Assembly: GCA_003290165.1 (NCBI GenBank)
Contig: QNQO01010682.1
Span: 1 to 64,000 of the forward strand
Reading direction: 5' to 3'
DNA length: 64,000 bases
Source: Berberis thunbergii
Lineage: Eukaryota; Streptophyta; Magnoliopsida; Ranunculales; Berberidaceae
Shown: positions 1-10,123 of the stretch, piece by piece
How the letters are laid out: the number at the start of each line of letters is the position of its first letter
Position numbering within the stretch: the stretch's first letter is position 1
Made by a program: the position numbers and the translations under genes
Notes under the pieces: model-generated
Database searches by the model: none
What the model was told of the DNA's origin: nothing
The model's input: only the letters and a program-made list of their open reading frames with translations

Positions 1-307
1 CATAACAATTATTCTCGATAATACCACACTTACCGAGTAATGCCACGTCTTCTGGGGATTGGATCAAATTACACATCATGAAAGTATAGGATGCCATGCA
101 AGTGGAATTTCCATCACAACATTGCTCAGAAGCAATGAAGTTTCTCAAGAGAGACTCTGTTTGGGGATGAAGCGTAAAGGAGGGATTTGCATCTCACCAA
201 CCGACATATTGAACTCTATGTCCAAGAAGCTATGAGCATTACTATGTTTCTTAAAATTAACTCCTGCTCGTCCAAGCACCATAGCACATGGTATTGGTAC
301 ATATTTC

Positions 308-623
308 AAGAAAAGTTCATTAAGATGATGCTAACTGATGGCATATTCGCTATGGAACTCTTATACAGTTATAGTTTTGGGCAGGACGATAAACAAGGAA
401 ATGATCTTGTGGTTTATAAATGGAACTTGATGAGTTTAGCTCGTGACATGATATTAATCGAAAACCAACTTCCTATGAAAATTCTTAAGCGTTGTATGCT
501 ATAATCATGCGAAACCAACAAAATTCTAAACCACTAAGTAAACTTGCTATTCGATTCTTCAGTCCTTTGATGCCGATGGATGAAAGTTGTTTTGGAAAAT
601 ACTTTAAAACTAATGACAAACAT
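308..623 (+). pseudogene. DUF247 gene fragment, left arm of hairpin
   Basis: A fragment of a DUF247 (UPF0481) gene. The + strand encodes FIKMMLTDGIFAMELL, then SLARDMILIENQLPM, then after a frame change LAIRFF, the same order as in the full DUF247 gene at 12146-14011. A base missing near position 492 (compared with the inverted copy) shifts the frame, and the reading soon ends. No 5' half, start codon or C-terminal membrane segment is present. The piece is flanked on its right by its own inverted copy. It is a relic and cannot make a DUF247 protein, but it could be transcribed as one arm of a hairpin RNA. The DUF247 assignment rests on motif order seen by eye. Confidence 0.75.
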
Positions 624-963
624 ATTGCTTAGTAAATCAAGTAAATGTTTGCCATCAGTCTTAAAATATTTTGCAAAAACATTTTTCTTCCTCGACATCA
701 AATGACTGAAGAATCGAATAGCAAGTTCACTTAGTGATTTATAATTTTGTTAGTTTCGCATGATTATAGCATACAAACGCTTAAGAACTTTCATAGAAAG
801 TTGATTTTCGATTAGTATCATGTCACGAGCCAAACTCATCAAATTCCATCTATAAACCACAGGATCATCTCCTTGTTTATCATCCTACCCAAAACTATAA
901 CTGTAGAATAGTTCAATAGCAAATATGCCATCAGCTAGCATCATCTTAATAAACTTTTCTTTA
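308..963. repeat. Near-perfect inverted repeat of DUF247 sequence
   Basis: Arms 308-623 and about 644-963 are reverse complements with scattered substitutions and single-base indels (roughly 85-90% identity by eye). Positions 311 and 960 pair at the outer end; the inner ends are separated by about 20 bp. A transcript in either direction would fold into a hairpin with a stem of about 315 bp. This is the architecture expected of a hairpin siRNA source or a young MIRNA gene made by inverted duplication of a protein-coding gene. Transcription is not shown. Confidence 0.85.
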
Positions 964-1240
964 TCCGATTCAAGGGATTCAAAGTAGCACTTACGGACTG
1001 CATATTCCACCTCCTTGATGGCTTCAACACACTCCTCCAACCTTTCTTTTCCGTCGTTCATTCGAGAAAAATGTTTGTTGAGGTACCGCAACTTATTATC
1101 TTCCATTTCTGTTAAGACTTTGTCATCATGGTGAAGGGGCCCAATTGAGATCGTCTCAGGCACATATGCATATTTATTATCGCATAAAATTTCTTGTGAA
1201 CCCTGTTAGATACAACATCTGCCAACAGGAAAAATGGTGT
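644..1240 (-). pseudogene. DUF247 gene fragment, right arm plus extension
   Basis: Minus-strand DUF247 fragment, longer at its 5' end than the + copy. It reads a CCI-like start near 1225, then KYAYVPETISIGPLHH (the family's TPxVISIGPxHHG block), then KFIKMMLADGIFAIELF, then MSLARDMILIENQL, ending at LLDLLS beside the loop. At least three in-frame stops are visible: a TAA near 1205, a TAG at about 890 just after YSYSFG, and a TAA in the MRN-stop-QN stretch. It therefore encodes no intact protein. The inner 320 bp pair with the + copy. No start codon or promoter can be assigned. Confidence 0.75.
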
Positions 1241-3029
1241 ACCGTATTAAGTTTGGCATTAATAGTATTTGCCAAATTTTTGCTCAGTCACATACTGAAA
1301 TTGTAAATGTATAGCATTGTGGGTTAAGCTACTGGCACAATCTTTTTAAGAAAGCAAAACAAAATAATTAAAAAAAAAAAAAAAAAAAAATCAGAGGAAA
1401 GAACCAGTTAAGCTACTAGCACAATCCGACACACCCATTTAAGCTACTAGCAAAAAATGAACAGAAGAAGGAAGGAAGAAGCCATTTTTGCAAATCCGAC
1501 ACAACCATTTTTGCAAAAACAAACCCATTCCAGACTTCCAGAGTTCCAGTGACAACAAATGAACAGAAGAAGGAAGGAAGAAGCTAGAAGAAGGGAGGAA
1601 GGAAAGAAGGAGGACTTACATTAGTTCGATGTCGAGAGAGACTCGAGTCTTCTTCACTGTCAAGTTGCTGCAAATCAGAGTACCACCACGGCACCACCGT
1701 CCTCCTCCTCCTTCTTCGCCTGAATCGTCCTCCACTCCTCCAACTCTTCTTGGTCTTCTTCTATTTCCGCCTCCTCTCCTCTGTCTGATTCTAAGAGAAA
1801 CAAAGAACAATACGAAATTAGGGCTTTACTCATCGCCGTTAGATTATTTTATAGATCATATAAAAAGCAGATTTAACATGGTAAAAATCGTACACCTCAA
1901 ACGAGCTGACTCGTACGAGTCAACTTAATAACTCGTGCGCGTCGTAAATATCCCTTAACTCGTCCGATCTCGGCGATTTTTTTAGCGAATTGGGCGACTC
2001 GCAAGTCAGAAACGCTTTTAAAACACTGCGTGTAACTATAATCAGTTAGGCAATTCGCATAAATCCACGACTATGCTAGGGTCCTAACATGATCAATTCA
2101 CCACAATAAATTCATTCGAGACGAACTATCATACATGCTTAAGATCGGCAATCTATGGTAAAATATAATACTATGCAAACTCGAAAATGAAGCATACAAG
2201 CCCAATGCACTATACCAAAGCCTAATCACACTCAAATTCATCTACTATTCGATTTCATTTAAGTATATCATGCTTTTAGAAAATTCAATACGTATTCATT
2301 TACAAAGAACCAACACAACCATCAAAATCTCTAAAAGTTCCGAATTTCAGACTTGCATTCAATTATACACCAATCGACGGTATAATGTAAAAATTAAATT
2401 TCAAATTTAAAATAATTATTTCTCACAATAAATATTATAGTTACACTCACCTGAGCAAATGGGTTTTCAGAACCCAAATCCTACCAGTCGAAACTCATAA
2501 CTCGCAAAACAACCCAACCCGTCAAACCCACAATCTGATCGAAACTACGAAATCTGATCAAACAACCCAACCCGTCAAACCCACAATCTGAAACTGATTT
2601 TTTTCTTCGCGAAAAACAAAAGAGAATGAAGAGGGAAAGAAGATGGGAATAAATGTTGAACAAGGAAGAGATTCCGCGAAGGAATCGCTTGAGTGAAATT
2701 CGGCGAATAGCGTCGCTGCGAGAGGGAAACTCGCTCTGAAGAAAACAGAAAATTAAAAAAAAAAAAAAAAAAAAAAAAAGGAAGAAGAAATAGAGGGGGG
2801 TTGTCTCTTAAGGGGTGGGTGGGCAATGTGCCCCCACCAAATTTTTGAGTACAACCCCTCCGAACAATTTTAAAAAAAAAAAAAAAAACAGATATTACAT
2901 ACTCATTTTCAAAGCAAAATACAGGGCCTATCACACTCGCACACACAACTCACCACTTTCGTGGTTTTTTTTTCATAGGGGCATCTAGAATAGTAAATCA
3001 TAGGACTTCACAGATGTCATGGGAAGCAA
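1241..3029. other. Intergenic, low complexity; no gene seen
   Basis: Contains A-runs at 1369-1390, 2754-2779 and 2871-2888. A GAACAGAAGAAGGAAGGAAG block occurs twice, near 1457 and 1560. A block of about 31 bp beginning AACAACCCAACCCG is repeated in tandem at about 2509 and 2562. The open frames on both strands at 1616-1928 are Pro/Arg-rich readings of CT/GA-rich DNA and have no family resemblance. No convincing gene. Confidence 0.5.
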
Positions 3030-4325
3030 ATGGGAGAAAGATTGAGGCTAAGGCTGGGTCATTATACGTAAGGCATCAATTCTATAATATCACGCGCGAA
3101 AGAATTACAAATGTCAAAATGCAAAGTTACAAACAAAATACTAACAAATATCGTAGACAACCCAATTTACGTGGTTCGAAAAAATCGCCTATATCCACGA
3201 CAAATAACAACTTTACTAGTGAGATCGAAATATTACAACTGGAGAGAGCATAATACAAGTGTCTAAACGACACCAAAAAATATACACGAGTGTGTATATC
3301 CCAAATACAAACAAAACAACAATTTCTCTCTCATCTTCTCTCACCTCCATTTCTTCTTTCTATCTCACGTACCCACAAACGGGAGTGCGTATATCCCAAA
3401 TACAAACAAAACAACAATTTCTCTCTCCTTTCACCTCCCCCGTCTTCCTTTTATCTCACGTACCCACAAAGGGGATAAACCCTAACAAGTGAAGATCTCA
3501 CAAATTCAATTTGGAGGATGGATTGTGAAGGGGAAACTCATCCTTCTTATATAGCTTGAAGAGGCGGTGGAAATCCTTCCACCATCTTCTCTCTTCTACT
3601 TCCTGTAGGTTCATTTAATCCAGCCAAAATTATTCATAATCCAGCTTGTTCCAGTTGATTTTCAGCCATAAAATCAATGATCCAGCTTGTCTTTTTCATC
3701 AATTTCGGCTGCCAACGAGTTTCATTGCCGACAAGCCCCATCGACTTTACAGGTTATTCTCTTCCACCTTGATTCAAACATGTTCTAACAATTCTCCACT
3801 TATGTGAAGATTTCACAAATCTAAGCTGACAACAACAAACACGAACAAAAACAAGCAACTGATTTCCAACGAACATAATCAACCCAATACTGATTGAAAG
3901 ACTCACCCCTCCAAACGCGCTCATGGACGCCATATACCCAAAGGTTCCATATACCAAAGCATGCTTACACTAACAAACCAATTCCACCTTGACTAGGATA
4001 GAGTCTCAAATTAGACTTTTTGGAAACACAATATGCACAAACTTTCATACTGCACATCTTCATATCTTCTACCAGTCGTTTTTTCAACAGCTCATGCAGA
4101 ACTTTCTCACATTTACTACTTGCACGCAAATGCCAAACCCTCAAGGTTTCCTTACAAACATCATTGGAGCTATCAATAACTCCACCAGAAGCAACATCTA
4201 CAGGGCATTCATCAACACAAGTTGCTCCACCATTTCATACAACTTCAACGAACCAAAAGAAACAATATTTAGCTTTGATACCAATTTATTGTGCGCGCAA
4301 CGCAGCTCTGATACACTTATTGTGC
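3030..4325 (-). mobile_element. Degenerate LTR-retrotransposon remnant
   Basis: Two LTR-like blocks, AATTTACGTGGTTCG near 3160 and AATTTAACGTGGTTCA near 4341, each followed by a CCTAxxTCCACGA block. At 4272-4283 the minus strand reads TGGTATCAAAGC, one mismatch from the usual initiator-tRNA-Met primer binding site, next to the right-hand block. A direct repeat ATACAAACAAAACAACAATTTC lies at about 3304 and 3399. No coding domain survives. The element is probably Ty1/copia-type, by the primer site only. Its limits are approximate. Confidence 0.4.
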
Positions 4326-4327
4326 GC

Positions 4328-4801
4328 ACAGATGCAACATGAATTTAACGTGGTTCAATAAACCAGCCTACGTCCACGAACACACGACCAATCATTCATT
4401 GTTTCAAATCTGGTTTGTTTCTCGAAAAAAACCAAATAGGAAATCCGAAGAATTCGGATTACAAACTTCATATGATCCTCACATCAATACAAATGCAGAA
4501 AGGATCCTCAGATGATCATGTGAAGTTTGTAATCCGAATTCTTCGGATTTTGGATTTCCTTTGAGAACCAAAATTTATAATCTATTTATCCCACTTCGAG
4601 ATCAAGGATCCTCAGCAGAAGCCTCCCTTTTTGCATTTGTATTGATGTGAGGATCATGTGAAGTTTGTAATTAGAATTCTTCAAAGTTTGTATTTGGGTT
4701 CTTTCAAAAACAAACCAAATTTGAAACAATGAAGGATTGTTTATATGTTGTAGATGTAGGTGAGTTTACCGAATCACGTTAAATTCATGTTACATCTGTT
4801 T
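4328..4801. repeat. LTR-derived inverted repeat, arms about 180 bp
   Basis: The left arm 4328-4511 (starting ACAGATGCAACATGAA) is the reverse complement of the right arm 4623-4800 (ending TTCATGTTACATCTGT), with moderate divergence. A third, shorter copy of the arm centre (GAAGTTTGTAATCCGAATTC) sits at 4524-4562 between them. The outer ends include the LTR-like block of the neighbouring remnant, so this appears to be two LTR pieces joined head to head. It codes for nothing. Confidence 0.75.
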
Positions 4802-6078
4802 TTTCTATGTTTTGTATGTAACATCATTTATTCATCCATAAGATACAAGTCGTCACTGCGCTTTTGCCATTACGCACACAACATATACCACTTTCATATG
4901 TTTCAAGGCAATTCTGTCGACCATAAAACAACTTTGTTGACCAACAACCATGGCTTTTCACATAAGTAATATTCGTTTGAGGTCGAGCACAACATGGTAG
5001 GTCGTGCATCCAGGTGTAAATCCACCAAACGAAGATAATTCAAGCCAACAACCATTATACATACAAATAGTTGAGAGAGCAACATCAACAGAGAGGAGTT
5101 GTCACTTTACTTTCTTTTATCCATCTATATTACAATTGAGAATGGTGGTTTACTATTCATTGCTGACTGAGGCAAAGTCAAATCGAAAAAATTAGAGATG
5201 AAAGATGGTTAGGATTAAAAGTTGAAAAATGTATTGAATTTGAAGGTTGAGATTCATTTCCCATGATGACATATTTGTAAATATAAAATATGTAGAAGGG
5301 CAAAAATAATGAAAAACTTTTGAAAAAATTTGGTGGAATGTACATGTGGCGGAGAGAGAAAATATTGTGCTTTCCTTTTAGCAAAATGAAAATTATCATA
5401 ACTATCTGCATCATTATCGGATTTTGGTAAAGTTAATATCGTTAAAATGCATTTTTTAAGATCTTACCAACAAAATCAATGATAAATACGAGCGCTAAAA
5501 TTTTTAAAATTTATATTCTGTAATTAAAAACATATAAAGTATTTCACGTTTTTAATAATTTTCAAAGCAATGAGACAGGCCGATCATACCAGAAAAAATG
5601 AATCGGACATCTTAATGCACATTTAAACAAAAACTCAAAACTTCATATTTTGGCGAATTCAAAGATTGGCGGAGAATTCATTATTGGCGTTTAAATTGTT
5701 TTCCCAACTGATTCAAATTTGACTGAGTCTAACTCTAAAATTTATAATATATGTTTTTATCTTAATATAAGTTTACACTTCAATACTGATTAAGAGCCAA
5801 AATGGGGATAGTAAAAGAGGTGTTCATTACAAAATATTTAGTAAAAATAAAATTATATGGAGTGCCAACGACACGGGGTATACTATAATTTTCAACAGAG
5901 AGGAGTTGTCATTTTACTTTACTTTACTTTCATATATTTTTCCTTTTTTTTACTTTTACTTTTTTGTTTCATCTATCTTACAATTCAGATAGGCATTTTT
6001 GTTTGTCCTACTTGGCAAAGTTATGAAGCGGTAGAACTTAAGTGAAATTTCAATCCCCCGATGCTTTCCTCTTACAGA
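4802..6078. other. Intergenic; no gene seen
   Basis: AT-rich spacer. The short open frames are not supported by any motif. The phrase CAACAGAGAGGAGTTGTCA occurs twice (about 5086 and 5895) with a T/C-rich stretch and a TTACAATT block after each, suggesting an old duplication. Nothing else recognised. Confidence 0.5.
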
Positions 6079-6210
6079 AATTCTAAGAGGCGAGGAAACT
6101 AGCGAGAGGATGAGTGGTAAAACCCTTTCCCCTCGCTGGTTTCCTCTCCCTTTTCCTCGACAATAAGAAATGTTCTTCCTCTTAACTCTCCCTCGAGTAA
6201 TTCTAGCTAG
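6079..6210. mobile_element. Foldback MITE, family A, copy 1
   Basis: Starts AATTCTAAGAGGCGAGGAAA and ends with the inverted form (...CTCGAGTAATTCTAG). It matches the termini of the copies at 14990-15170 and 50598-50790 (AATTCTAAATGTCGAGGAA with AGCGAGGAAA). This copy is short and diverged in the centre. No coding sequence. Confidence 0.55.
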
Positions 6211-6290
6211 CCTGGGAAAACCAGCATGATTTTCCGCTTGGGGGGGGGGGGGGGGGCGAAAATACATTTTTGACCCCCCCTCTTTATATC
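6211..6290. repeat. Half of foldback family B plus G-run
   Basis: CCTGGGAAAACCAGCATGAT, then a run of 18 G at 6240-6257, then CGAAAATACATTTTTGACCC. The same blocks are arranged as an inverted repeat at 50231-50346. Likely one arm of the same small element, with an expanded G tract. Confidence 0.45.
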
Positions 6291-6524
6291 ATTTTCTTGA
6301 TTTGCATTTATACTCGCTTCTTTTATTTCCAATAAATGAATTGGACTTAGTTTTGGAGTATTTTTAAATAAAGATTCCTTTGTGTTTTTTCTTTTACAAC
6401 ATAGTTTTTTTATTTATTTCTTTCGAAACAGGTTTAAAAAAGGAAGGTCTAAAGAGGGGGGCGCGAAAATAAAGAGTGGAAGGTTTAAAAAAGGAAGGTC
6501 TAAAGAATCCCAGGCCAACACGAA

Positions 6525-6768
6525 TTTCTGCTCTCGCTCTCCCTTTCCCTCTCATCCATCTCCCCCCAACTCTCCCTCTTCCTATCCCACCACCGAAGCA
6601 GAGAAGAAGAAGGACGAAAGAAGGAGAAGAAGAAGAAGAAGTCCACTTACATACACTCGCAGTCTTCCTCAAGCACTCTCTCTCAAGTCGCATCGCGCAT
6701 TAACACCAGGTTCCTTTCTCTCTCATAGTTCTGCTCATCGATCTCCTGGCTTCTTAATTCTGAAAATT
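6525..6768 (+). pseudogene. Orphan copy of the Rx_N-DUF247 gene leader
   Basis: About 240 bp here closely match the leader (5' UTR exon) of the gene at 12146-14011. Shared blocks include CTCCCTCTTCCTATCCCAC, the GAAGCAGAGAAGAAG and AGGAGAAGAAGAAGAAG purine tracts, and a stretch ending CTGGCTTCTTAATTCTGAAA. Similarity stops within a few bases of the predicted end of leader exon 1 (11712), and no coding exon follows. A 52-bp tandem repeat beginning AGGTTTAAAAAAGGAAGG precedes it (6429 and 6481). It may be a broken second copy of the gene, or a copied promoter/leader. The open frames across it are not coding. Confidence 0.6.
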
Positions 6769-6769
6769 G

Positions 6770-8665
6770 AAAACCCGAGAAAAGTTACGTGAAAATTGAA
6801 ATTTAAGAAAAGTTCTTACTCTCGTGACAATATTTCAAATAACATTCATATTTAAGAAAATACCATTATATCAAAATTTTAAAGAGGGTGTTCTCACACA
6901 CGTGAGCGGAAATGGATTTCCATAACCCAAATCATACCGGCCTAAGCTCCCAATTAGAAGAACATCAAATTTGTGACTCCCGAAGCTCCACAACACGTCG
7001 CAGGTTCGTACGTTGATCACTCCGACAATGCCAAATCTCCGTTGGAAACTCCTCTGAAAACCACCTTCAAAGATCTGATCCTCTTTGATCTGAGCCGCAG
7101 ACCAGAAAATGACCGACTCTATTGGGTCACCGGTGTGATCACCATCCGACGAAGCTCCCCGAACTACCAAAGTTTCACATGTTTATTCGATTCTTTGAAA
7201 CTTCCGGCCAAATCCCCCACCCACCTTTGCATGTGGGGAGTTACAGCCTCTAAACACTGCCATAAGCACCCCTGGAGGACTACTCGGAGGTTCAATTTTT
7301 GCGGCATAAATCAAACGGGAAGGAGATTTAGCAACTTTCACTCACGTATATAAGGAAATATTTAGCAAATGGAACCCTCTTATCAATAATGTGAACATTA
7401 TCCAGGAGGACTTTAAATGTAAAACCAAACCATTAATTCACTCACTCCCCTAGGTTTTTCCTTCACCAGTTACAAATATTTTGATTCTCTGTCACTCGCA
7501 GTTACAAATCTTGCTTAATGGCCAAATTAATCTTTTATTATTAAATTTAAACATGTGCATCGGAGGCCCTTAAACTCATTCCTAACCCATTAATTATCAA
7601 AATGTGGGAGCTTATTTTTGCAAGATAAGGGGGTATGCCATGATGACTTCAAAAGAACTCATTCAAAATGTGGGAGCTTATTTTCCAGAAATGTCTGCAA
7701 TTGTATAAAGAACTCTATGAACGAATCAAGTGGATTATTACAAAATTTTAGACTTCAAAAATTAAGAATAGAATTTTTATTGATGAAATGGTAAAATGGG
7801 ACAATTGGGGTCGTTGGAGAAGAAGCGCATCATTGAAATGAGACTTGAGAGGAGTTAGATTTTGAGTAAAATTCATTTTACAATTATTGGGCTCATCACT
7901 TTAAATAATAAAAATATTCTTTTAGGAGTGAGTTGTTCCTGGTCCGTTTGACGAGCGTGAGTTCGTAGCTTAGGGACTCGTTAACGCTAGCTAAGCATTA
8001 ATTACCTAGTAATGAGTTAGTTGGAGCTTCAAATTTGATTTTTCACTCGTTAATTTGTCCACGTGTGATTAACCAACCATCTACCGTGTCCATTGGAGAC
8101 GCTCTAAGGCCACTTTCTTACTGGTAAGCAAGGATTGTGTTTCATGAAATTACACGAAATTTTCGTTTTTTGTGAAGTTACGAAAAAATGTAAAAAAATG
8201 GCAAAAGAAAATTTACATTTTTAGAGGGTTTTTTTTTCAAAAAATTTCGAGATTTTTTTTCATAAATTTCACAAAAACGAGCTACTAAAAATTACATTTT
8301 TCGAGAATTTTTTCATGATTTCGAGTTTTTTTTCTTCTTCTAATTATCAATTTTCTAATTATTTATTGATTTTTAAAACTACCCCTAATTTCCTAATTAT
8401 CATTTTTCCTACTTATATATTTTTTTTTAAACTACCTCATGATTTTCTAATTATAGGTATTTTGGTTTTATTTAATGTGTTTAATAAATTTATTTACTTG
8501 CATATTATTTTTTTCACATATTTAATATATCATCGAAATTCATTATATATATATTTTATTTATCCTTGAAATTTTTACATTTTTTTTTACACATCGAAAT
8601 ATTTCTTAAAATCTGGAAACCGAAATTAACTCGCAAAACAAAATCACAATCCTCGCTGGTAAGTT
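6770..8665. other. Intergenic; no gene seen
   Basis: Contains a 126-codon + strand frame (6973-7353) and its minus-strand counterpart, neither with a recognisable domain. 8150-8600 is T-rich with many ATTTTT blocks. GTGGGAGCTTATTTT occurs twice, near 7606 and 7671. I see no supported gene. Confidence 0.45.
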
Positions 8666-9339
8666 TAGGGATGGCAGTGGGGCAGATTTTCACGAATATC
8701 CGCCCCACCCAATCCGTTTTGGGGCGGTTTTGGATATGGCTGAATGGGTTTTCGGGTGGTTTCGGGTATCCAAAAAATATCCGTTCACTATTCGGGGAGG
8801 ATACAGATTTGGCCATATCCGCCCTGCGGATATCCGTTTAACTAACAAATTTACAAAAAAACCATTCGCCTATATAAAGGATTAACCTTTTACTGTTTTT
8901 CACAAATCACACCTCACACCCTCACCAAATGCTCCCCTCGCCCTCACCCTCATCATTTTCATTTCATTCGCTCCCCTCACTCACCCTCACCAAACGCTCC
9001 TCCCTTCCCTCACCTCACCCTCACCAACTCCCTCTCACAGACACAGAGACAGAGAGCACAAGCTCTCGTCTCACTCTCAATCTCAGAGCAGCGTCGCACT
9101 CGCCCTCCCTCACACCACGTCGCCCTCCCTCACGCAGCGCGGCCGCGAATCGCGAGATCTGCCTCCATCGCTATCTGCCTGCCTCCCTCACACTACTGCG
9201 TCGACCTCGAAAGGTCCCTCACACAGCGTCGACCGCGAGATCTGCCTCCATCGCAGAGAGATCTCCCTCTCACAGAGATCGCCCCTTATCCTTCTTCAGA
9301 TCTCCTTCTCCTTCTCCTTCTGATCTCCTTCTCCTTCTC

Positions 9340-9640
9340 CTTCTGATCTGATCATAGCAATAAGATCTTAGATCCAGATCTAAGATCTGATCAAATTTGA
9401 TCTTCGATCTGATCCGAGATCAGATCATCAGATCATCAGATCCGAGATCAGATCATCACATCATCAGATCAGATCAGAGATCTGATTTCAGATATCATCA
9501 GATCTGATGAGATCTCGACCTCAGATCTGATCTCGACCTCAGATCTCGATCTCGATCTCTCAATCTCATCAGATCTCGATCTCTCAATCTCATCAGATCT
9601 CGATCTCATATCTGATCAGATCTCGATCTCGATCAGATCT
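9340..9640. repeat. GATC-rich simple array inside the hAT element
   Basis: About 300 bp made of irregular repeats of AGATCTGATC, GATCATCA and CTCGATCT. The unit drifts from block to block, as expected for slippage-grown repeats. It can pair with itself because AGATCT and GATC are palindromic. Confidence 0.85.
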
Positions 9641-9925
9641 GATTTTTTTGGTAATTTGTTGTAATTTTAGATCGAATTTGTAAATTTTAGATTTTTTTTT
9701 TTTGTAATTTGTTTATATTAGAGATTCAGAATCAGATATGTGATTTTTTTTTTTAAATTTGTTGTAATTTGTTGATATTAGAGATTCAGAATCAGATATC
9801 TGATTTTTTTTAAAAATTTGTTGTATGTTTTTTTTTTAAAATTTGTTGTATGTTTTTTTTTTTAAAATTTGTTGTATGTTTTTTTTTTTTTTTAATATTT
9901 GTTGTATGTTTTTTTTTAATGCATA
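9640..9925. repeat. T-tract tandem repeats
   Basis: Repeated units of a T-run followed by AAAATTTGTTGTATG (at least four near 9810-9915), preceded by a duplicated block TTAGAGATTCAGAATCAGATAT (about 9718 and 9778). Fills the right interior of the hAT element. Confidence 0.8.
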
Positions 9926-10123
9926 AATGATCGTAATACTGTAGAAAGAAATTTTCATGCGGATATCGGGGTGGGGCGGATATCCGCAAATCCGTCTGGG
10001 GCGGGGGCGGTTTTGAAAAATAATACCAAACGGATATGCGGGGCGGATTTTAATCCCCGCAATTTTCAGCGGGGCGGGGATGGATTTGCTTAAATCCGCC
10101 CCATTGCCATCCCTAGGTAAGTT

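Larger units (their letters stand above)
8666..10115. mobile_element. Non-autonomous hAT element, 1.45 kb
   Basis: Terminal inverted repeats TAGGGATGGCAGTGGGGC (left) and its counterpart ending GCCCCATTGCCATCCCTA (right; one difference in this stretch), flanked by perfect 8-bp target duplications GGTAAGTT at 8658-8665 and 10116-10123. The TIR start and the 8-bp duplication are the hAT signature. Subterminal regions are rich in GGATATCCG and GGGGCGG blocks on both sides, typical of transposase-binding arrays. There is a TATATAAAGG box at 8871. No transposase or dimerisation motif remains; the interior is CT-rich, then GATC-rich, then T-rich. The 140-codon frame at 8929-9351 is a Ser/Pro/Leu reading of CT-rich DNA and is not a gene. 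Confidence 0.9.

Noticed and set aside
1616..1928. Overlapping open frames on both strands
   Set aside because: Pro/Arg-rich readings of CCTCCT repeats; no splice link to the DUF247 fragment could be shown.
6382..6792. 136-codon frame over the duplicated leader
   Set aside because: It overlaps an untranslated leader copy and reads purine/pyrimidine tracts (Lys/Arg, Ser/Pro). The matching region of the intact gene is spliced leader.
6973..7353. 126-codon + strand frame
   Set aside because: No family motif, no splice or promoter context, and an equally long frame on the other strand.
8929..9351. 140-codon open frame inside the hAT element
   Set aside because: Ser/Pro/Leu-rich translation of CT-repeats with no domain; ends in the simple-repeat array. 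Composition explains the open frame.
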